DNA of 33,429 bases from Candidatus Aminicenantes bacterium UBA2199 (GTDB lineage: Bacteria; Acidobacteriota; Aminicenantia; UBA2199). The stretch is from positions 1-33,429 of the forward strand of contig DCVB01000058.1 in assembly GCA_002327965.1 (NCBI GenBank), given 5' to 3'. Below the pieces are notes generated by a model. That model did not search any database. It saw only the letters and a list, made by a program, of their open reading frames with translations, and was not told the origin of the DNA. Both the position numbers and the translations under genes were made by a program. Numbering within the stretch: position 1 is the stretch's first letter; each line of letters starts with the position of its first letter. Shown here piece by piece: positions 9,245-16,883 of this stretch.

Positions 9245-9433
9245 ATGAAACGAAATGCGATCCGATTTTTCGCGCTCAGTATCGTCTTCCTTTGCGTGGC
9301 CGTCGTCTTTTACACCCAGGGCGGCGCAACGCTGGGCAGGTTCCTGCTGTTCTTCACCAGCGGCATGGCCTGCGGGGTCAACCTGGTCCAGGGGGTGATC
9401 AGCTGGCGGATGGCGAAGCAGGGGGGGGAATGA
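9245..9433 (+). CDS. Tiny two-span membrane protein
   Basis: A 62-residue protein with two hydrophobic segments, FFALSIVFLCVAVVFY and LGRFLLFFTSGMACGVNLV, joined by a short Gly-rich turn, and a basic N-terminus (MKRNAIR). Third codon positions are strongly G/C, as in neighbouring genes, which supports real coding. A GGAGGG box sits 8 nt before the ATG. Its TGA overlaps the ATG of the next small gene (ATGA), so translation is coupled. No family is recognised; the size suggests a membrane-peptide regulator or a small subunit of a membrane complex, but nothing in the context decides this. Confidence 0.65.
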   Translation: MKRNAIRFFALSIVFLCVAVVFYTQGGATLGRFLLFFTSGMACGVNLVQGVISWRMAKQGGE

Positions 9434-9558
9434 GCAAGATTCTGCGGGCCATCGCGGCCGGCCGGGGAGCGAAGAAACTGGGTGGCGGATGTATCTCGAC
9501 GATCATCATCTTCATTGTTCCGTGGTCGATCCTGAGCCATTTCGGCGTTTTTAAATAA
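9430..9558 (+). CDS. Tiny single-span membrane protein, overlapping the previous gene
   Basis: A 42-residue protein whose ATG overlaps the stop of the 62-residue gene by ATGA. A basic amphipathic N-terminal half (MSKILRAIAAGRGAKKLGGG) leads into one hydrophobic segment (CISTIIIFIVPWSILSHF). The G-run GGGGGGG directly before the start is a ribosome binding site. Codon third positions are G/C-rich. The charge layout places the basic end in the cytoplasm. Function unknown. The overlap with its partner suggests the two peptides are made in equal amounts and may act together. Confidence 0.6.
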   Translation: MSKILRAIAAGRGAKKLGGGCISTIIIFIVPWSILSHFGVFK

Positions 9559-9569
9559 ATCAGGGCTTT

Positions 9570-9604
9570 GACCGGCAAGCGGTCTGCCTTGAATTGGTTT
9601 TTTT
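9570..9604 (+). terminator. Possible rho-independent terminator
   Basis: GACCG and CGGTC (9570-9584) form a 5-bp stem with a 5-nt loop, followed 13 nt later by seven T (9598-9604). The stem begins 12 nt after the tiny-protein stop. The gap before the T-run is longer than usual. Confidence 0.35.
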
Positions 9605-9658
9605 CGATAATTTGCCAATGACCGAAGTACTCATCGGCGCCTGCAGTTGGAAAAAAGC

Positions 9659-9687
9659 TTGAACGCCGGAAGCGGCTGCGGTAAGAT
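9659..9687 (+). promoter_or_regulatory. Promoter of the GAF-like gene
   Basis: TTGAAC (9659-9664), a 17-bp spacer and TAAGAT (9682-9687). The leader would be short, with the GGAGGAG ribosome binding site starting close to the transcription start. Confidence 0.55.
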
Positions 9688-9708
9688 ACGGCGGAGGAGA
9701 CCCGAACC

Positions 9709-10242
9709 ATGAACGACGTCAATGCCCTGATCGAGGAATTGCGCACGCTGATCACCACGTCCGAGATTTCCGCCGAGCAACGGTTCCGGGTAGCCGTGCA
9801 GCGCGTGGCCGGTTTCCTGGCCGGCGCCTTCGGCGTCGAGCCGGCCGAAGTGGCCATCCTGTGGAACAAAGGCAACACCCTGTCTTTCCTCTGGCCCGAT
9901 TTCCTGGCCGAGGCCAAGGAATTATCGGTCAAGTCGAAGCTGCCCATCGCCGCCCGGATCTTCCGCAGCGGCGATTCGTTCCTCGACAACCGCCTGCAGC
10001 AGCGGGAGCACATGGTCGAGTATGAGTACGTCAAGGAGGCGGACGGGGAGTCGCGCCGCATCTGGAAAATGATGGGGGCCGCCATCGCCGCCGACGGCCG
10101 GCGCCTGGGCGTGATGCAGATCTCGCGCAAGCGCAGCGCCTTCAGCGAGCCGGGGCCCGATTTCACCCCGGGCGACCTCGAGCTGCTGGAAAAGCTGGCC
10201 GCCCGCCTGGGTCCGAGCCTGCAGGCGGTCGTGCCGTTTTAA
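9709..10242 (+). CDS. GAF-like domain protein
   Basis: A 177-residue soluble protein. An N-terminal helix (about residues 1-25) is followed by a single GAF-like fold: FRVAVQRVAGFLAGAFGVEPAEVAILW, IAARIFRSGDSFLDNRLQQ, and a closing segment GAAIAADGRRLGVMQISRKRSAFSEPG then FTPGDLELLEKLAARLGPSLQ. The phrase 'G-V-M-Q-I-S-R' followed by 'F-T-x-x-D-L-E-L-L' is the typical last strand and helix of GAF domains. No output domain is attached, so it may act as a free-standing ligand sensor or a partner protein. Its own promoter lies directly upstream, and a GGAGGAG box precedes the ATG by 9 nt. The signal or ligand cannot be told from sequence. Confidence 0.7.
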   Translation: MNDVNALIEELRTLITTSEISAEQRFRVAVQRVAGFLAGAFGVEPAEVAILWNKGNTLSFLWPDFLAEAKELSVKSKLPIAARIFRSGDSFLDNRLQQREHMVEYEYVKEADGESRRIWKMMGAAIAADGRRLGVMQISRKRSAFSEPGPDFTPGDLELLEKLAARLGPSLQAVVPF

Positions 10243-10274
10243 AGAGGGCTGGGCTTACGGCAGACGGCGCACGG

Positions 10275-10408
10275 CGAAGCTCAGGGAAAGGCAAAGGGAA
10301 AAACCAGGGAAGAGAGAGGGAGGAGAAAGTGAGAAAAGCCCTTTCAGAAATTCCTTCTTGCTCTGCTTTCTCTCTGTCTTTCCCTCATTCTTCCCTATCT
10401 CTTCCCTT
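10275..10408. repeat. Long purine-to-pyrimidine tract forming an imperfect inverted repeat
   Basis: About 64 nt that are almost all purine (10275-10338) switch to about 70 nt almost all pyrimidine (10339-10408). The outer arms 10307-10325 and 10388-10406 are complementary at 16 of 19 positions. The structure sits just upstream of the phosphatase-like gene and has no coding support. Confidence 0.55.
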
Positions 10409-10420
10409 GAGCATCTCATT

Positions 10421-11479
10421 ATGCGCGGGCTCCTGATGGCTGCGGCTTGGGCCGCCGGCTTGCTGCTTCTGATCGTCCTCATTTACCTGGCATTCATGAC
10501 CGCGACCGATTACCGGCCGCCGGAGCTGCTGGCGCTGGAGATCCGCAACAACGCCGCGGCCCCACTGGAGAAGGGGACGCCGTTCTCCGTCCTCAGTTTC
10601 AACATCGGCTATTGCGGCATGGATGCCGGCGCCGATTTTTTCATGGACGGCGGCCGGGGCTCACGCTCCGCCAGTTTGGAGCAAACGCGAACCAACCTGC
10701 GGCGCATCGCCGCTTTCCTGGCCGGGGAGCCGGCCGACCTGATCCTGCTGCAGGAGGTGGACCGCCGGTCTTCACGCAGCCAGCGGGTCGACCAGATGGA
10801 CGAACTGCAGCAACGCCTGGCCGGTCACGGCGCCGTCTTTGCCCTGAACTACAAGGTGCCCTGGGTGCCGGTGCCCCTGACCCGGCCCATGGGCGCGGTG
10901 GAGAGCGGCCTGCTCACCTTCTCCCGCTTCCGGGCAAGCTCGGCGCGGCGCCATCGACTGCCCGGCAGGGAGGCCTGGCCGCGGCAGCTGGCCGAACTGG
11001 ACCGCTGCGTGAGCGAATGCCGGCTGCCGCTCAAGGGAGGCGGCGAGCTGGTGCTGTTCAACCTGCACCTGTCGGTCTTCGACCGAGGCGGCAGGATCCG
11101 CCGCCGGCAGCTGGACTGGCTGCGGCAGCGGCTGCTGGCGGAATACCGCAACGGCCGACACGTCATCGCCGGCGGCGACTGGAACCATGGGCTCCCCGGC
11201 AGCGATCCGCAACGGTTCCCCATGACCCGGGCCGCCCCCGCCTGGTACATGGCGCTGCCGCCTGGTTTCACGCCGCCGGGGTTTGTTTGGGCGCTCGACG
11301 CTGACCGGCCCACGGTGCGGGCCAGTTCCACTCCCTACCGGCCGGGCGAGAGCTTCGTCGCGGTCATCGACGGCTTCCTGGTGTCGGACAATGTCGCGGT
11401 GCACCGGGTCGCTGTCCATGACCTGGATTTCGCAAACAGCGACCACAACCCGGTTCGGGCGGTTTTTGCCTTGAGGTAA
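10421..11479 (+). CDS. Membrane-anchored endonuclease/exonuclease/phosphatase family protein
   Basis: A 352-residue protein with one N-terminal transmembrane segment (about residues 3-25, LLMAAAWAAGLLLLIVLIYLAF) and an EEP domain behind it. The active-site set is complete: FNIGYCG (Asn), ADLILLQEVD (metal-binding Glu), LFNLHLSVF (His), IAGGDWNHG (Asp/Asn) and FANSDHNPV (Asp-His). The family cleaves phosphodiester or phosphomonoester bonds in nucleic acids, inositol phosphates or sphingomyelin; the membrane anchor argues for an envelope substrate, but specificity cannot be read. The ATG at 10421 is preferred to an in-frame ATG at 10358, because that extension is translated from the pyrimidine tract and is low-complexity. 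No good ribosome binding site precedes 10421. Confidence 0.75.
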   Translation: MRGLLMAAAWAAGLLLLIVLIYLAFMTATDYRPPELLALEIRNNAAAPLEKGTPFSVLSFNIGYCGMDAGADFFMDGGRGSRSASLEQTRTNLRRIAAFLAGEPADLILLQEVDRRSSRSQRVDQMDELQQRLAGHGAVFALNYKVPWVPVPLTRPMGAVESGLLTFSRFRASSARRHRLPGREAWPRQLAELDRCVSECRLPLKGGGELVLFNLHLSVFDRGGRIRRRQLDWLRQRLLAEYRNGRHVIAGGDWNHGLPGSDPQRFPMTRAAPAWYMALPPGFTPPGFVWALDADRPTVRASSTPYRPGESFVAVIDGFLVSDNVAVHRVAVHDLDFANSDHNPVRAVFALR

Positions 11480-11596
11480 AGACATTCAATTTCTGGACTG
11501 GGCGGATGGCTGGACGCCCGGAGAAAAAAGAAAGGCCAACGTGATTTTCGCTGGAAAGGCGGTGTTCACCCGCCTGGCGTCCCGTTCCCTTTTCGC

Positions 11597-12469
11597 CTAT
11601 TTCTTGACCGGCACCATCCCGGCCATCTCGCCGATGACGTTGACCAGGTCGGAGCCCAGGGGGACGACGATCTTGGCGTTGTCCTTCAGCGAGGCCTCCA
11701 GCGCCTGCAGCTTCTTCAGCAGCTGGGCGTTGCCGACGAAGTACTGGTTGGCCGCCTCGTTGACCAGCTTGATCGCCTGGGCCTCGCCTTCGGCGGCCAG
11801 GATCGCCGCCTGGCGGACGCCTTCCGCTTTCTTGATCTCCGCCCTTTTCTGGCCGTCGGCCGCCGTCTCGGTGGCCGTGGCGAAGTCGACGGCGGCGATC
11901 TTTTCGTTCTCGGCCTTGACCACCTTGTTCATCGTCTCCTGCACGTCCTTGGGCGGATCGATCTCCTTGAGCTCGGTGCGCACCACGTCGATGCCCCAGC
12001 TGGCCGTCTCGTCGCACAGGGTCTTGAGCAGCTCGGAATTGATCTTGCTGCGCTCGGAGTTGGCCGACTTCAGGGTCATGGTGCCGATGATGTTGCGCAG
12101 CGTGGTGCGCGCCAGGTTGACGATCTGGTACTGGTAGTTGTTGACGTTGTACTGCGAGTTCTTGACGTTCTCCTCGTCGGGCTTGACCCGGAAATAGACC
12201 TGGGCGTCGACGCGGGCATTGAGGTTGTCGTTGGTGATGATCTCCTGCGGCAGGGCGTCGACCATCTGCTCGGTGGTGTTGACCTGGTACAGGCGGTCGA
12301 TGACCGGGATGATCCAGTTGAAGCCGGCGTGCGCGAAGCGCTTGTACCTGCCCAGCCGCTCGACCAGCCCGCGATGGGTGGGGCGGACGATGCGGATCCC
12401 CGAAAGGAACAGGATGATGATAAAGATGACCAATACGACGAGCAGCCCCGTCATGTTGAATTCATTCAT
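11597..12469 (-). CDS. SPFH domain/band-7 (stomatin-like) protein
   Basis: A 290-residue protein with an N-terminal membrane segment (TGLLVVLVIFIIILFLSG, about residues 7-24). Next comes the SPFH domain: IRIVRPTHRGLVERLGRYKR, HAGFNWIIPVIDRLYQVNTTEQ and the mid-domain YQIVNLARTTLRNIIGTM with WGIDVVRTELKEIDPP. An Ala/Glu-rich coiled coil follows (AEIKKAEGVRQAAILAAEGEAQAIKL). It should form large oligomeric rings in the membrane and may modulate membrane proteases. No NfeD gene is adjacent. A GGAGG box lies 9 nt before the ATG. It differs clearly from the SPFH protein whose tail opens the window, so the genome has at least two types. Confidence 0.9.
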   Translation of the reverse strand: MNEFNMTGLLVVLVIFIIILFLSGIRIVRPTHRGLVERLGRYKRFAHAGFNWIIPVIDRLYQVNTTEQMVDALPQEIITNDNLNARVDAQVYFRVKPDEENVKNSQYNVNNYQYQIVNLARTTLRNIIGTMTLKSANSERSKINSELLKTLCDETASWGIDVVRTELKEIDPPKDVQETMNKVVKAENEKIAAVDFATATETAADGQKRAEIKKAEGVRQAAILAAEGEAQAIKLVNEAANQYFVGNAQLLKKLQALEASLKDNAKIVVPLGSDLVNVIGEMAGMVPVKK

Positions 12470-12510
12470 TTTTGCTTTCCTCCAGCGATCCTGAATCCGC
12501 TTATAGATGA

Positions 12511-12771
12511 GCGGGCGGCAAAAGTCAAATTTCTTGCCGGCCCGCCGCCTGTAGCCATGCAGGCAACCCTGAATACGAGGTCAACCGCGTAAAGACCGAG
12601 GCCGTCTTTCCCTGCTGGTCCCCCTTCATTGCCGGCGACGGCATCATCCGCAAAGGGCCGGGCGGCATCCATGTCGCCGAATTCCGGCAGCAGGGAAGCC
12701 ATCGCCAGGGCAAGCGCGTCTGGGAGGAATACGGCTACGTCTGGCTGGCCCGCCAAGTAGCGAAACGCTGA
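12511..12771 (+). pseudogene. Remnant of a coding sequence (C-terminal fragment, no start codon)
   Basis: Between the two minus-strand genes, frame 12511-12771 is open for 86 codons to a TGA. From about 12556 on, its third positions are strongly G/C-rich. The readable part includes NPEYEVNRVKTEAVFPCW, GDGIIRKGPGGIHVAEFRQQ and KRVWEEYGYVWLARQVAKR, which looks like a genuine protein C-terminus. No ATG, GTG or TTG lies in frame before the coding-like part, and the region upstream merges into the 5' flank of the SPFH gene. I do not recognise the family. A decayed 3' fragment of a once longer gene is the best reading. Confidence 0.45.
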
Positions 12772-12806
12772 GAAGAAAAAAGCCGGGTCTGCGGGCCGGG
12801 TGAGGC

Positions 12807-13466
12807 CTACTCTTTCGCCTTGAACGAAAGGCACATAATCTTGGGGCCGATGCGGATCTCGCGGACCTCTTCCCCGGCGTTGCGCATTAGGCAGCGGGAG
12901 CCCTCCGCGCAGGAGAACCGGCACTGCCAGCAGAAGGTGGCGAACTCGGGGTCGCGACGGACCTGCTCGCGGATGCGGCGCTCACGGACCTTCTCGACCT
13001 CCCTGCCTTCCAGGGCTCTCCGGCGGCGCTGCAGCTGCAGGAACAGGAGGACGACGGAAAGGATCGCGAACAGGGCGAAAACTCCCGCCAGCTTCAGCCG
13101 GGCGACGAGGGGGACGAAGGTGAGCATGCCGGCGATGCCGCTGCCGAGAACGACCAGCAGGAAGCTGTGGTTGGCGCCAAGGTAGGCGAACTTGAGGGAA
13201 AAGAGGAAGACGAGCAGGTACAGGATGAAGGCCGCGGGATGGATGGTGAAATAGAACAGGGAGAGGAAGACGGACAGCGCGGCCAGCGAGCAGAAGGCCA
13301 TCTTTTTCAGGTCGCTCTTGATGTTCAGACTGGAATCGCTCACGTCCAGCCGGTCGGCGACGGCGGCTCCCAGCAGTGCCGCCCCCGTATGCCAGCCCAA
13401 CAGGGCCAGGCTGAACGCGATGTAGGTGCCCAGCGGGGCGGCCTGGATCCATTGCAACGGCAGCAT
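12807..13466 (-). CDS. Integral membrane protein with a cysteine-rich cytoplasmic tail
   Basis: A 219-residue protein. Five or six hydrophobic segments lie in the first 150 residues (APLGTYIAFSLALLGW, ALLGAAVADRL, AFCSLAALSVFLSLFYFTI, AFILYLLVFLFSLKF, SFLLVVLGSGIAGMLTFVPL, LAGVFALFAILSVVLLFL). They are followed by a highly charged helix (RRRRALEGREVEKVRERRIREQ) and a tail with five cysteines, including C-WQ-C-RFS-C. The tail pattern suggests a small metal or Fe-S site on the cytoplasmic side. The family is not recognised. The ATG at 13466 is chosen because a TACAAT lies 6 nt upstream; the in-frame ATG 45 nt further up lies beyond the promoter. Confidence 0.65.
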   Translation of the reverse strand: MLPLQWIQAAPLGTYIAFSLALLGWHTGAALLGAAVADRLDVSDSSLNIKSDLKKMAFCSLAALSVFLSLFYFTIHPAAFILYLLVFLFSLKFAYLGANHSFLLVVLGSGIAGMLTFVPLVARLKLAGVFALFAILSVVLLFLQLQRRRRALEGREVEKVRERRIREQVRRDPEFATFCWQCRFSCAEGSRCLMRNAGEEVREIRIGPKIMCLSFKAKE

Positions 13467-13472
13467 GTTCAC

Positions 13473-13500
13473 ATTGTATGATGGATCGCGGGAAATGCAA
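13473..13500 (-). promoter_or_regulatory. Promoter of the Cys-tailed membrane protein (leaderless type)
   Basis: TTGCAT (13495-13500), a 16-bp spacer and TACAAT (13473-13478). The -10 ends 6 nt before the ATG, predicting a transcript that begins at or beside the start codon. Confidence 0.5.
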
Positions 13501-13518
13501 AGGATTGTCATTATGAGT

Positions 13519-13550
13519 GATGCGCCCTGCGAAACCGCAAGCCATCTGAA
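13519..13550 (+). repeat. Direct repeat copy A flanking the epimerase gene
   Basis: This 32-nt segment matches 14799-14830 at 27 of 32 positions in the same orientation. The two copies bracket the SDR gene at 13655-14638. Confidence 0.5.
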
Positions 13551-13654
13551 CCTGCCGTGAACCGGGATGGCAGTTGCAGGTCATGATTCGCATGCAGCGG
13601 GCTTCGATGGGGGCACGGAATGCCGCTGATTGTCCGGAGCTGGGCGCGGCTGAT

Positions 13655-14638
13655 TTATCCTTTGCCTTGATAGTAAGCGATCTCTTCCTCCATCGCCGTG
13701 CGGATGGGGGTGTAAACGATGCCCAGTTCTTTTGCTGCCTTGCTGCCGTCTGCCTCGAGACCGGCGCGGCAGGTGGCCATCTGGTCCAGCGACATGCCCC
13801 ACGGGGGCGGTTTTTTGGACAGGCGGGAAACGGCGGTGAGCAGCGAGGCATTCGCCATGACCAGCCAGGACGGCAGGGTCAGCTTGGGCAGGGAGACCCC
13901 GGCAATATCCCTGACCAGCGCATTGATCTCGGCGAAGGACAGGGCCTGGTTGCAGGCGAAGTACTTCTCCCCGAAATTGCCTTTCTTCGCCAACGCCCCG
14001 GCGATGATCGCGGCGACGTCCCTCACGTGGACCAAGGTCAGGAGCGAAGCGGGGAAAACGGTTGCCGGCATGCGGCCCTCGAGAAGATTCTTGATGTATG
14101 GCCCTTTCGCTATGGGGTTCCCCGGGCCCAGGACCGGCGCCGGGTAGACCATGACCAGCGGCAAGCCCTTGCTTTTCATCAGATCCCAGGCAATGAGATC
14201 GCCCGCGTACTTGCTCCGGGCATAGCGGCTGAACCGGCGCGGTCCGACGGGGCTTTCCTCGGAGAACGGGATTTGCTCCGGCTTTCCGTAAACGACCACG
14301 GAGCTGACGTGCACCACCTTGGCGACGCCGGCCTCCAGTGCGCACTCCATCACGTTTCGCGTGCCTCTGACGTTGACCTCTTCGTAGATGTGATTGTCGG
14401 GCTCCCAGAACGAGTACACGTTCGCCAGGTTGACCAGCCCGGCGCATCCGCGCATGCCGCTGCGCAATGACTCCCTGTTGTTGACATCGCCCGTGACCAG
14501 GGTGACGCCTTGCTTCTGCAATCGGCTGGCGTCGCTGGTCGGCCGGGCCAGGGCGACCAGTTCATGGCCGGAGCGGGCCAGCAGCTCGACCAGGTGGCGC
14601 CCGATGAAACCTGTTGCGCCGGTAATGAATATTTTCAT
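13655..14638 (-). CDS. NAD-dependent epimerase/dehydratase family protein (extended SDR)
   Basis: A 327-residue Rossmann-fold oxidoreductase. The N-terminus MKIFITGATGFIGRHLVELL carries the extended-SDR dinucleotide motif GxxGxxG. An acidic residue and DVNN after the third strand, VVHVSSVVVYGK, and the catalytic Tyr/Lys pair in RYARSKYAGD complete the active site. The domain LVHVRDVAAIIAGAL near residue 220 is typical of dihydroflavonol-4-reductase-like and nucleoside-diphosphate-sugar epimerase-like members; the actual substrate cannot be read. The ATG at 14638 is chosen because it starts the first beta strand and a GGGGAGAG box lies 5 nt upstream. The longer upstream frame is non-coding in character. 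Imperfect direct repeats flank the gene. Confidence 0.85.
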   Translation of the reverse strand: MKIFITGATGFIGRHLVELLARSGHELVALARPTSDASRLQKQGVTLVTGDVNNRESLRSGMRGCAGLVNLANVYSFWEPDNHIYEEVNVRGTRNVMECALEAGVAKVVHVSSVVVYGKPEQIPFSEESPVGPRRFSRYARSKYAGDLIAWDLMKSKGLPLVMVYPAPVLGPGNPIAKGPYIKNLLEGRMPATVFPASLLTLVHVRDVAAIIAGALAKKGNFGEKYFACNQALSFAEINALVRDIAGVSLPKLTLPSWLVMANASLLTAVSRLSKKPPPWGMSLDQMATCRAGLEADGSKAAKELGIVYTPIRTAMEEEIAYYQGKG

Positions 14639-14906
14639 TTTTTCTCTCCCCAGCGCTCTTTCTGCCGTTCCCCATGCCAGACCAGGATCACGGAGGAAAG
14701 GCCGCTTTCTCCCTGGCTCAATGGTAGGAGCGGGACTCGGCAAAGTCAAGCGAAATTCCACAGTCAGTGAATCCCGCATCAAGGCCTCGGGCAATCGCGA
14801 TGCGCCATGCAAAACCGCGAACCGTCTGAAAAAGGAAAGGCCAACGTGGAACGTGGAACCTGGAACTTGGAACCCCTGAAGCCCGGCTGTGCTTTTCAGC
14901 CGCTGG
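14639..14906. repeat. Intergenic region with repeat copy B (14799-14830) and a 7-bp tandem array (14843-14873)
   Basis: No gene is seen here. Copy B of the repeat lies at 14799-14830. The 14-mer GAAAGGCCAACGTG (14835-14848), found identically at 11530-11543, follows. It runs into four heptamers in register: AACGTGG, AACGTGG, AACCTGG, AACTTGG, and then AAC. Confidence 0.6.
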
Positions 14907-16235
14907 CTAGTTCCGGTTCTTGAACAGCTCTTCGATCTCCCCGATCTCCTTGGGCACGGCGGCGCTGAGCACCTCGCAGCCGTCGGCGGTGATCAGGATG
15001 GTGTCCTCGATGCGCACGCCGATCCCCTGTTCGGGGTAGTAGATGCCCGGCTCGACGGCCAGCACCATCCCCTCCAGCAGCGGCGCGTCGAGCGGCGCCC
15101 CGTCATGGGTGGCCAGCCCGACGAAGTGATGGATGTCGCAGCGCAGGCCGCGCGCGTCGACCTGGCGCGCGGCCAGGTCGGCGGCGGCGATCCTGCGGAT
15201 CTCGGCGGCGTTGCGTCCGGGGCGGCAGGCGGCGATGGTGGCCTTCTGCACCTCCAGCACCGCCCGGTAGATCTCGCGCTGCTCGGGGCTGAACGTGCCC
15301 GATACCGGCCAGGTGCGGCTGATGTCCATGCACAGGTGGTCGAGGTCGGCGCCGAAATCCATCAGCACCAGCTCGCCGGCGGCCATCAGCCGGTCGTTGC
15401 GGTCGTAGTGCCAGGTACAGGCGTTCGGGCCGGAGGCGACAATGGGCTGGAAGGCCAGCCCGCGGGCTCCATGGCCCAGCACCCAGCCGACGGCCGCCCC
15501 CTCCAGCGCCCACTCGCGCTCGCCGGGGCGCGTACGCAGCATGGCCTGGCGCATTGCCTCGGCCGACAGCCGGCCGTTGCGGCGCAGTGATTCGATCTCG
15601 GCGGGGCTCTTAATCAGCCGCAGCCTGTCGATGAGCGGTGCGATGTCGCGTAGTTCCGCCTGGGGAAAGAGCGAGCGCAGCTTGGCAGCGCGCGCCCGGT
15701 CGGGGCCGGGGTGATCGTTGAAGTGACTGCGGCGGCGCCGGGCCGCGTAGAGCTGCGCCTCGCCGCGGTCGGAGTCGAGGGTGTCGCCCATGGAGAGGCG
15801 GGCGTGGACCACGGGCCGGGCCATGCGCATTTGACGCGCCAGGAACTCGTCGAGGGCCGACAGGCCGGCCACCCGGGTCAGTTGCCAGCGGGAAGCGGCT
15901 TCCTGCTGCCGCAGCAGGTTGGCGCCATCGACCATGATCTCGCGCGGGCCCTGCTCGGGAAGGAAGAGATGGGCTTCCCCGCGCGCCGCCAGCATGACCA
16001 GCACCGCGCCGCGGTCGTCGCAGCCCGTCAGGTAGAAGAAGTCGTTGTCCTGGCGGAAGCGGGCGCCCGGGGGGGCGTCGGTTTCGCCGAACAGAATGAT
16101 CAAGCCCTCGCCGGCGGCGGCCATCAGCCGGGCGCGGCGGCCCGTGCATTCCTCGGGGGAGAAGGGGGCGGGAGGCGCGGAGAAGAGGCCCGAGGCAACG
16201 GCCAGCAGCAGCGCCGGGATGATCGATCTTTTCAT
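14907..16235 (-). CDS. Exported Xaa-Pro aminopeptidase (M24B)
   Basis: A 442-residue metallopeptidase that removes N-terminal residues preceding proline. A signal peptide covers about residues 1-20 (IIPALLLAVASGLFSA), so it works outside the cytoplasm, unlike classical PepP. An aminopeptidase-P N-terminal domain follows (GLIILFGETDAPPGARFRQD, DFFYLTGC). The pita-bread catalytic domain carries all five metal ligands: the Asp pair in LVLMDFGADLDHLCMDISRTW, His in DIHHFVGLATHDGA, Glu in LAVEPGIYY and Glu in GVRIEDTILIT. The ATG at 16235 follows a GGAGGT box by about 6 nt. The gene stands alone. Periplasmic peptide scavenging is the likely role. Confidence 0.88.
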   Translation of the reverse strand: MKRSIIPALLLAVASGLFSAPPAPFSPEECTGRRARLMAAAGEGLIILFGETDAPPGARFRQDNDFFYLTGCDDRGAVLVMLAARGEAHLFLPEQGPREIMVDGANLLRQQEAASRWQLTRVAGLSALDEFLARQMRMARPVVHARLSMGDTLDSDRGEAQLYAARRRRSHFNDHPGPDRARAAKLRSLFPQAELRDIAPLIDRLRLIKSPAEIESLRRNGRLSAEAMRQAMLRTRPGEREWALEGAAVGWVLGHGARGLAFQPIVASGPNACTWHYDRNDRLMAAGELVLMDFGADLDHLCMDISRTWPVSGTFSPEQREIYRAVLEVQKATIAACRPGRNAAEIRRIAAADLAARQVDARGLRCDIHHFVGLATHDGAPLDAPLLEGMVLAVEPGIYYPEQGIGVRIEDTILITADGCEVLSAAVPKEIGEIEELFKNRN

Positions 16236-16344
16236 GGCTCACCTCCAGAAAGGGATGATAGGGAAACGGGGTGGGGAAAGCAAGGGGAACGGCTGAGTTT
16301 CCTTTGACAACTCTTCCGTTTACGGGAAAAGAAGATGCAATACG

Positions 16345-16600
16345 AAGACTTAAATTCCAAATCCCAAATTCCAAAAAACAAACAAATTCCAAATTTCAAA
16401 TTCCAATGACCAAAACCAAGAGCAAGCGCTCGTTGACGGGTAGAAGCGTGGAAGGGTTGACGGATTATCAGCGAACGATCGATATCTGTCCGGACCCTTC
16501 AATTCTTGAGCTCCTATAGTCTTCAAATCTTCAACTTCTTCGTTTGGGTCACTGTCCCCGACAGGGGATTGGGATTTGGTGCTTGGAATATTTTTCTTAC
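16345..16600. repeat. Fold-back intergenic element, copy 1
   Basis: No gene in this gap (16236-16648). The left arm has heptamers AAATTCC, AAATCCC, AAATTCC, AAAAAAC (16352-16379) and AAATTCC, AAATTTC, AAATTCC, AATGACC (16384-16411). The right arm ends in GGGATTTGGTGCTTGGAAT (16571-16589), identical to 26511-26529 in copy 2. The arms are partly complementary. A 7-bp doublet GCCGTCA GCCGTCA lies just beyond (about 16606-16619). Confidence 0.6.
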
Positions 16601-16648
16601 CGTATGCCGTCAGCCGTCAGCCGAGATCAGGACGCGCCGGCTTCCCGC

Positions 16649-16852
16649 TCAGATCTTGTTCTGGGCCACGAGCCTGGCGAAGTGCTCGAACGAGCGGTCG
16701 TAGGAGCGCTCGGCCTCGCGGGGAAAACAGCAGGCCGGCAGCTCGCGGCTCCTGAGGTGATAAGCCAGGCAGTCACAGCATGTTCCTTTCCGCGAGCAGG
16801 GCTCGTAGCTGCAGTTGCAGTTCTTCAGGTTCCTTTCCTTTTTGCATTCCAT
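16649..16852 (-). CDS. DUF6485-like cysteine-rich small protein
   Basis: A 67-residue protein with eight cysteines: near the start KNCNCSYEPCSRKGTCCDCLAY, and later LPACCFPREAERSYDRSF. The C-x-C-x4-C-x4-CC-x-C spacing and the closing PREAERSYDRSFEHF match the DUF6485 family, small proteins common in anaerobic bacteria and archaea, presumed to bind a metal or Fe-S centre. No partner gene is visible. A GGAGG box lies 9 nt before the ATG. The gene is well conserved in its invariant positions, so it is likely functional, but the biochemical role is unknown. Confidence 0.75.
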   Translation of the reverse strand: MECKKERNLKNCNCSYEPCSRKGTCCDCLAYHLRSRELPACCFPREAERSYDRSFEHFARLVAQNKI

Positions 16853-16883
16853 GGTTCAGTTCCTCCAAGCGTTTTGCGGCCAC

